Shown in pieces: positions 5,407 to 6,239 of a stretch of DNA of 6,239 nt (position 1 is the first letter of the stretch; the number at the start of each line of letters is the position of its first letter). The position numbers and the translations under genes are program-made. Under the pieces are notes generated by a model. That model ran no database searches, was not told the origin of the DNA, and saw only the letters and a program-made list of their open reading frames with translations. The stretch is from an uncultured bacterium (GTDB taxonomy: Bacteria > Patescibacteriota > Minisyncoccia > Phycocordibacterales > UBA9973). Where the stretch lies: the NCBI GenBank assembly GCA_903821415.1, contig CAIJLF010000115.1, positions 1-6,239 of the forward strand, written 5' to 3'.

Positions 5407-5441
5407 AAAAGATGGGTATGTATTAATGCCCATCTTTTTAT
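5407..5441 (+). terminator. Intrinsic terminator of the MFS gene
   Basis: AAAAGATGGG (5407-5416) pairs with CCCATCTTTT (5429-5438). The stem can extend inward by three more pairs (TAT 5417-5419 with ATG 5426-5428, one G-U), and a T-run ends at 5439. It starts 7 bp after the stop codon. Confidence 0.88.
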
Positions 5442-5487
5442 TGTTCTCAATAGAGATATATACCAGTAAATATATAAGAGAGAAAGC

Positions 5488-5516
5488 TTGCTATGTTAAA
5501 CCATTTCTGTTATAAT
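5488..5516 (+). promoter_or_regulatory. Promoter of the RRM protein gene
   Basis: TTGCTA (5488-5493), a 17-bp spacer and a perfect TATAAT (5511-5516) with an extended TGT (5508-5510). The expected start at about 5523 gives a 5' UTR of roughly 150 nt before the ATG at 5676, unlike the leaderless genes nearby. Confidence 0.75.
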
Positions 5517-5581
5517 TCTCCCCAGTAGTTAGCTTATGTTTTGGTATTAGTTTCATTCTTCGTGTGTTAAACATTGAGGTA

Positions 5582-5615
5582 TGTAAATGAAATCAGCTTC
5601 GCGATTACATTTATA
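5582..5615 (+). promoter_or_regulatory. Hairpin in the RRM gene 5' UTR
   Basis: TGTAAATGAAATC (5582-5594) pairs with GATTACATTTATA (5603-5615): 12 pairs including one G-U, with one A-A mismatch. The 8-nt loop contains GCTTCGC. GAGG (5576-5579) lies just before it, 7 nt from an ATG at 5587 that opens a 9-codon upstream ORF (MKSASRLHL, stop at 5614-5616). A regulatory or stability role is inferred from position only. Confidence 0.45.
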
Positions 5616-5675
5616 AATTAGTTTTCTTCAATTAGTGGATATGCAAGTATCGCTATGAGAAGCACATTGTCATAT

Positions 5676-5960
5676 ATGGCAAAAAAGTTGTATGTAGGTG
5701 GTCTTCCTTATAAGACTACCAATGATGAGCTTAAAGCTCATTTCAGTGCTGCAGGAGCTGTCGCTTCAGCAACCATTATTATGGATAAGATGACAGGTCG
5801 CTCAAAAGGCTTTGGTTTCGTTGAAATGGAAAACGATTCAGATGCAGCTACAGCTATCTCAATGTTTGATGGTAAGGATTACGATGGACGTAATCTTACA
5901 GTTAACGAAGCTCGTCCTATGGAAGAGCGTCCACAAAATGGTGGAGGTTTCCGCAGATAA
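5676..5960 (+). CDS. Small RRM-domain RNA-binding protein
   Basis: This 94-residue protein is one RNA recognition motif with a short glycine/arginine tail. RNP2 is LYVGGL (5-10) and RNP1 is KGFGFVEM (44-51). These carry the aromatic residues (Tyr6, Phe46, Phe48) that stack on single-stranded RNA. The linker AAGAVASATIIMDKMTGRSKG is typical of the bacterial and cyanobacterial Rbp group and of plant glycine-rich proteins. The tail QNGGGFRR is a reduced form of their Gly-rich extension. It presumably acts in the cytoplasm as an RNA chaperone or post-transcriptional regulator; related cyanobacterial proteins are often cold-induced. The start MAKKLYVGGLPY is the family start. An in-frame ATG at 5655 would add seven residues (MRSTLSY) and overlaps the stop of a 5-codon ORF at 5641-5658. 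No good Shine-Dalgarno sequence is visible; GAGAAG (5657-5662) is 13 nt away. Confidence 0.93.
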   Translation: MAKKLYVGGLPYKTTNDELKAHFSAAGAVASATIIMDKMTGRSKGFGFVEMENDSDAATAISMFDGKDYDGRNLTVNEARPMEERPQNGGGFRR

Positions 5961-5976
5961 TTAGCTTTATCTAAAT

Positions 5977-6012
5977 AAAAATCCCTTACTCGAAAGAGTA
6001 GGGGATTTTTGT
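5977..6012 (+). terminator. Strong terminator of the RRM gene
   Basis: The arms 5977-5991 and 5996-6010 pair over 15 bp with a single G-U pair and a GAAA tetraloop. The left arm starts with AAAAA and the right arm ends with TTTTT, so the hairpin would work in both directions. Confidence 0.92.
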
Positions 6013-6031
6013 TTGCAAAATAGGGGATTTC

Positions 6032-6061
6032 TTGATACAATGCGAGGGTTCTTTTGATACT
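6032..6061 (+). promoter_or_regulatory. Possible promoter of tRNA-Ile
   Basis: TTGATA (6032-6037), an 18-bp spacer and GATACT (6056-6061). Transcription would begin near 6068, about 20 nt before the mature tRNA. The -10 matches only four of six consensus bases. The strong terminator upstream means the tRNA needs its own promoter. Confidence 0.45.
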
Positions 6062-6087
6062 TAAAGATATTTATTGAGTGAACATTT

Positions 6088-6159
6088 GCGTGTGTAGTTC
6101 AGTGGTAGAACGCTGTCCTGATAAGACAGAGGTCCTTGGTCCGATTCCAAGCACACGCA
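6088..6159 (+). tRNA. tRNA-Ile, anticodon GAT
   Basis: All arms fold. The acceptor stem GCGTGTG (6088-6094) pairs with CACACGC (6152-6158). The D stem GTTC/GAAC (6097-6100, 6108-6111) has a 7-nt loop containing GG. The anticodon stem CTGTC/GACAG (6113-6117, 6125-6129) has loop CTGATAA with anticodon GAT at 6120-6122. The variable loop has 5 nt. The T stem CTTGG/CCAAG (6135-6139, 6147-6151) has loop TCCGATT. The discriminator is A6159 and CCA is not encoded, so it must be added after processing. The T loop carries C where nearly all tRNAs have T at position 55. It reads the AUU and AUC codons. Confidence 0.93.
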
Positions 6160-6169
6160 CAGCGAGTGA

Positions 6170-6234
6170 GTAAGCAAACTTCTTTGCTTACGTCTTGCGA
6201 ATCGGAAGACTTTTCATTATTTAAAATTGAAAAG
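6170..6234. other. Three consecutive hairpins after the tRNA, truncated context
   Basis: GTAAGCAAA (6170-6178) pairs perfectly with 6183-6191 around a CTTC loop. GTCTT (6192-6196) pairs with AAGAC (6206-6210), and CTTTTCA (6210-6216) with TGAAAAG (6228-6234). The first stem is strong, the other two moderate, and they nearly abut. None has a proper T-run. They may stabilise the tRNA precursor's 3' end or belong to a structured RNA or regulatory region continuing past the window. No coding frame is evident. Confidence 0.5.
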
Positions 6235-6239
6235 TACCC

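Noticed and set aside
5999..6030. Repeated TAGGGGATTT (5999-6008 and 6021-6030) as a CRISPR-like or mobile repeat
   Set aside because: There are only two short copies, one being the terminator arm. More likely it is a local duplication of the hairpin edge.

Overview
The window reads as low-GC bacterial DNA using a standard code: every recognised gene ends in TAA or TAG, with no sign of TGA recoding. The style suggests a Candidate Phyla Radiation (Patescibacteria, Parcubacteria-like) genome. Short spacers separate ribosomal-protein and translation genes, there is a coiled-coil plus MltB-like wall hydrolase, a small bacterial RRM protein, a tRNA without encoded CCA, and almost no Shine-Dalgarno sequences. 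This assignment is an inference; no rRNA or marker phylogeny is available here.

Layout. Positions 1-203 (minus) hold the start of an unrecognised membrane protein, which shares a 100-bp divergent promoter region with rplY (ribosomal protein bL25/Ctc, 304-990). A 12-bp perfect palindrome then overlaps the promoter of a secreted coiled-coil/lytic-transglycosylase-like protein (1058-2434). rpmE (zinc-type bL31, 2461-2679) follows and ends in a clear terminator. A perfect 20-bp inverted repeat spanning 72 bp (2742-2813) separates rpmE from prfA (release factor 1, 2854-3828). After prfA comes a 392-bp leader region with a strong promoter, a 44-codon leader ORF and a terminator that competes with an antiterminator. 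It precedes an MFS efflux-type transporter (4222-5400). The last part holds an RRM RNA-binding protein with a long 5' UTR (5676-5960), a strong terminator, tRNA-Ile(GAT) (6088-6159) and a run of hairpins cut by the window end.

The two strongest observations are these. First, five of the start codons (203 minus, 304, 1058, 2854, 3971) sit 6-7 nt after a good -10 box, usually an extended TGn -10, so the mRNAs should begin at the AUG itself. Leaderless initiation therefore looks like the local rule. The MFS gene is the exception, with a perfect AGGAGG, which suggests acquisition from an SD-using donor. Second, the MFS leader has the full logic of translation-coupled attenuation. An arm inside the leader ORF can pair over 10 bp with the terminator's 5' arm and loop, so a ribosome stalled early in the leader ORF would allow read-through. 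This fits inducible drug efflux, though the inducer cannot be told from the sequence.

The rest of the genes form a translation-centred housekeeping cluster (bL25, bL31, RF1, tRNA-Ile, an RNA-binding protein) with one envelope gene. They are all co-oriented but mostly transcribed as single units, each with its own promoter and often its own terminator.
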